Of a stretch of 17,032 bases of DNA, positions 14,747 to 17,032 are shown in pieces. Source of the stretch: Gemmatimonadota bacterium. GTDB taxonomy: Bacteria > Gemmatimonadota > Gemmatimonadetes > Gemmatimonadales > Gemmatimonadaceae. Position 1 is the stretch's first letter. Each line of letters opens with the position of its first letter. Made by a program: the position numbers and the translations under genes. The stretch is taken from the NCBI GenBank assembly GCA_947475795.1, contig CANJOX010000022.1, positions 1 through 17,032 of the forward strand, written 5' to 3'. The notes under the pieces were generated by a model. It had not been told where the DNA came from, did no database searches, and saw nothing but the letters and a program-made list of their open reading frames with translations.

Positions 14747-16099
14747 ATGAACCGAAATGTCACTGCCGGTCTTCTGTTGGCCGGCCTGCTTCCGCTGCCG
14801 CTCGGTGGCCTCGCGGCACAAACCCTCGAAGTCACGGCCTCCCCGGCCACGGCCACGATTTTCCGGGTGAAGGCGCAGGACAACTCGCTGATTCCGCTCA
14901 GCGCCGGCGCCGGCGCCGCGAAATTCAAGCTCGAGAAAAATGACCCGAATACCATCGTCGTGCGTCAGGAGGGCTTCCGTGAGGTGCGACGGTCGTTTCC
15001 GAAAGATGCCGAGTACAAGGACAAGAAGTTCACGATCTTCCTGTCGAAGCGCATCGTGGAAGTGGCGGCGCTGCCGTACGATGCCACGATTTTTGTGAAT
15101 GGGGAGTCGCGCGGTCAGCGCCAGGTGGAAGTCGAGGTCGACGAAGGGGGCTCGGCCACCGTGGAACTGCGGAAAACAGGCTTTGCCGCGATCAAGCGTG
15201 TGTATCGGTGGGAGAAGGGCAGCACCGAGTATCCGCCGGCACGCGACCGGTTCGAACTGGTGGACCGTCGCGTGTCCGTCATGGCTGCGCCGACGGGCGC
15301 TGAGATCTTCGTGGGCGAATCGAAGATGGGGGACGGTGATGCGGATGTCGTCGTCGCGCGCGGCGGATGCACCACCATCCGCGTGCAAAAGGCGGGATGG
15401 AGTCCGACCGAGCGCCAGTACTGCAACAAAGAAGGCCTGCCCGATCCGCCGGCCAGTGACCGTGTGGCGCTTTCGGGGCGTATCGTCACGGTGAACGGCC
15501 CGGCCGGCGCGCGCATTTTCGTGAATCAGAAGCAGGCCGGCACCGGGTCGTTCCCCGTGAAAGTTCCCGATGGCGGCTGCGTCAAGGTGCACGTCGAGCA
15601 GCCCGGCTTCGTCAGCTGGGATCAGGAATTCTGTGCGCAGGACAACGCGCCGGTGCCGCCCCTCGAGCAGGCCGTGGAGTTGGTCCCCGACGAGTCCTAT
15701 GCGGCGTCTGTGGCCAGCGATCAGGCGAACGTGAACATCACGGTGGAAGTCAGCCCCAAGCTGGACGAACTGAAAGCGTGGAAGCTCCTGTCGAGTATCG
15801 TGCTGGGCAGCTTCGACATCCTCGAAAATTCCGATAGCGAGACTGGTTACCTGCGCACCGCGTGGCAGACCAAGTCGTGGGTCGCGAAAGGCACGGACTC
15901 CCGCACCCGGGTCATCCGCACGCGCATCATCGTGAAGCGGCTGGGCGATTCACCGCTGCGTTATGTGGTAAAAATCGTGTCCGAGCAGAACAAAGATTCG
16001 CGGGTCTCGTCATCGGAAGACGAGAATTTTGAGCCGTGGGATCGTTTGTTGAACACGTACAAGGATGTCATCAGCGAGATGCAGGCGCGCTTGAAGTAA
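14747..16099 (+). CDS. PEGA-repeat exported protein with unassigned C-terminal domain
   Basis: A 450-residue exported protein: signal peptide 1-24 ending LAAQ, then four PEGA-like beta-sandwich repeats of about 70 residues (approximately 26-101, 102-174, 175-244, 245-313). They are marked by 'ATIFRV', 'YDATIFVNGESRG', 'TGAEIFVGESKMG' and 'AGARIFVNQKQAG', each ending in a G-F or G-W phrase. PEGA domains are thought to bind or decorate surface structures; no enzyme motif is present. Repeats 3 and 4 carry cysteine pairs with equal spacing (C208/C226, C278/C296), probably disulfides; repeat 2 has Ser136 and Arg154 there. The C-terminal 120 residues (about 327-450, 'VNITVEVSPKLDELKAW' to 'VISEMQARLK') form a separate mixed alpha/beta domain that I cannot assign; it vaguely recalls BamC-like helix-grip folds. 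The ATG at 14747 has no Shine-Dalgarno. It diverges from the barrel gene with a very short shared upstream region and ends at a strong hairpin. Confidence 0.85.
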   Translation: MNRNVTAGLLLAGLLPLPLGGLAAQTLEVTASPATATIFRVKAQDNSLIPLSAGAGAAKFKLEKNDPNTIVVRQEGFREVRRSFPKDAEYKDKKFTIFLSKRIVEVAALPYDATIFVNGESRGQRQVEVEVDEGGSATVELRKTGFAAIKRVYRWEKGSTEYPPARDRFELVDRRVSVMAAPTGAEIFVGESKMGDGDADVVVARGGCTTIRVQKAGWSPTERQYCNKEGLPDPPASDRVALSGRIVTVNGPAGARIFVNQKQAGTGSFPVKVPDGGCVKVHVEQPGFVSWDQEFCAQDNAPVPPLEQAVELVPDESYAASVASDQANVNITVEVSPKLDELKAWKLLSSIVLGSFDILENSDSETGYLRTAWQTKSWVAKGTDSRTRVIRTRIIVKRLGDSPLRYVVKIVSEQNKDSRVSSSEDENFEPWDRLLNTYKDVISEMQARLK

Positions 16100-16134
16100 G
16101 CGGTGCCCTGTGCGCCATCAGATATCCCGTCAAT

Positions 16135-16173
16135 CAACAAGGCGGGCACCGGTTGCCGGTGCCCGCCTTGTTG
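16135..16173. terminator. Bidirectional intrinsic terminator, perfect 18-bp stem
   Basis: A perfect inverted repeat: left arm 16135-16152 and right arm 16156-16173 with a three-base loop. The core is GGCGGGCACCGG and the outer ends are CAACAA/TTGTTG. It lies between two convergent genes (PEGA protein ending at 16099, TPR protein ending at 16204). Each strand ends its stem in a T-rich stretch, so it can stop transcription from both sides. Confidence 0.9.
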
Positions 16174-16203
16174 TAACCGCACTCTCCGATCGCCACCAAC
16201 AGG

Positions 16204-17032
16204 TTACTTGAGTGGCTTGTACCGGTAGCTCATGATGCCGGCGCCCGTCGCCTTGATGGTGACCGACTTCGACTCGCCCTTCTTGATCGGGCCGACCGCT
16301 TCGGTGGCCGTGGCCACCACGGCACCCGCGAGGTCGAGGAACTCGGCCGTCACGCTGTACTGGCCGTCCTTGGCCGCGACCTGCTCGAGGCTGAGCACGA
16401 GCGACGCGTTGTCCTTGCGGCGATCGAAGCTCGTCACGTCCACCTTGACCGGCAGCGCTTCGGCAATCGTCTGGTACTTGACCAGCGAGTCCGTCCACGC
16501 CTTGGTCTCCACCGCCTTCTTGGCGGTCTGTGCCGCCTTGGCGATCCCCTGCGATGCGTACGCGAACAGCATCCAGGCTTCGGAGTTGTTCGGGTCGATG
16601 TCGACCAGCTTCCGCACCGGGGCGAACATCTGCATGAACTGGTCCTTGCCGTAGTACGCCGCCGCCACGTTGCGCTGCGCATCGCGGTTGTACGCGTTCC
16701 GCGTCGTGGCCGCTTCGAACAGCTTGAGCGCGTCGTCCGACTTGTTGGCTCGCGTCGCGATCACGCCGGCCGTGGTCAGCGCGATGTCCGAGGCCGTCGC
16801 GGACGTGAGCAGCGCGGCGTAGACCGTGGGGATCTGCGCGGTGTCCTTCGCCGCCGTGAGCGCATCCGCCCACGAGAGCAGCAGGTTCGGCGCGTCCGGG
16901 CTGTCCGGCGTCGCCGTCCGCAGGGCCTTGAAGCCCTCGGCCGCCTCACGCGCCGTGGCCTGCGGTTCGGCGCCCGTCTTCGCCTGCGCGTCCTCCAGCT
17001 GGCTCATCGCCGCGTAGTACATGCTGCTGTTC
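16204..17032 (-). CDS. TPR-repeat protein with C-terminal FxLYD-like domain (5' end outside window)
   Basis: The last approximately 275 residues of a larger protein; the frame is open through the window edge, so the start is missing. Numbering is from the Met at 17022. The first 185 residues are helix pairs with TPR character, for example 'AREAAEGFKALRTATPDSPDAPNLLLSWADALTA', 'KSDDALKLFEAATTRNAYNRDAQRNVAAAYY' (split here by length) and 'VRKLVDIDPNNSEAWMLFAYA', with the N-P/D-P-N-N-S-E-A-W phrase typical of TPR turns. Residues 190-272 are a beta domain: 'VKVDVTSFDRRKDN', 'YSVTAEFLDLAGAVVAT', 'VGPIKKGESKSVTI' and the final 'GIMSYRYKPLK', close to the FxLYD type seen at the end of many envelope TPR proteins. 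A scaffold or protein-interaction role in the envelope is likely; the exact function cannot be told. It ends at the shared terminator hairpin. Confidence 0.82.
   Translation of the reverse strand, partial: NSSMYYAAMSQLEDAQAKTGAEPQATAREAAEGFKALRTATPDSPDAPNLLLSWADALTAAKDTAQIPTVYAALLTSATASDIALTTAGVIATRANKSDDALKLFEAATTRNAYNRDAQRNVAAAYYGKDQFMQMFAPVRKLVDIDPNNSEAWMLFAYASQGIAKAAQTAKKAVETKAWTDSLVKYQTIAEALPVKVDVTSFDRRKDNASLVLSLEQVAAKDGQYSVTAEFLDLAGAVVATATEAVGPIKKGESKSVTIKATGAGIMSYRYKPLK

Overview
The window is a GC-rich (roughly two-thirds by eye), densely packed bacterial chromosomal segment. Most genes start without an obvious Shine-Dalgarno sequence, many products carry Sec or lipoprotein signals, and outer-membrane-type proteins indicate a diderm cell. 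The mix of an exported S9 peptidase, a lipoprotein sulfatase, an exported amidohydrolase, an LVIVD propeller lipoprotein and a PEGA-repeat protein fits Gemmatimonadota (Gemmatimonas-like). This placement is an inference from style and gene content; the window holds no rRNA or other marker gene.

Layout. A small DUF2442 gene (70-336, +) converges on a minus-strand block that runs from 14723 down to 361. Read in the direction of transcription, the block contains: an outer-membrane barrel candidate and an LVIVD propeller lipoprotein (14723-12034, overlapping by ATGA); a complete BMP-type purine nucleoside ABC importer (substrate-binding protein, tandem ATPase, two permeases; 11957-7311, each junction an ATGA overlap); an MFS exporter-like gene (7270-6023); an exported YtcJ-like amidohydrolase (5811-4042); a lipoprotein sulfatase (3951-2515); and an exported S9 oligopeptidase (2373-361). 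Diverging from the barrel gene is a four-repeat PEGA protein (14747-16099, +). It converges on a TPR protein cut by the window edge (16204-17032, -), with a perfect 18-bp hairpin between them that should terminate both.

How the genes work together. The BMP operon is a self-contained nucleoside import system. The peptidase, sulfatase and amidohydrolase are exported hydrolases suggesting scavenging at the cell envelope, though nothing shows that they share a substrate. The barrel and LVIVD genes are translationally coupled. Both are histidine-rich: the barrel has an AHD/AHG tandem insertion, and the propeller has a histidine at the same place in five of seven blades. They are the best candidate here for an undescribed envelope module.

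The most unusual non-coding signal is a pair of 7-bp repeat arrays, in the gaps before the S9 peptidase and the amidohydrolase. They share a related heptamer in opposite orientation. The second lies inside a long imperfect inverted repeat that fills the whole gap. I found no tRNA, rRNA, CRISPR array, transposase, integrase or phage gene, and no gene-free stretch over 300 bases.
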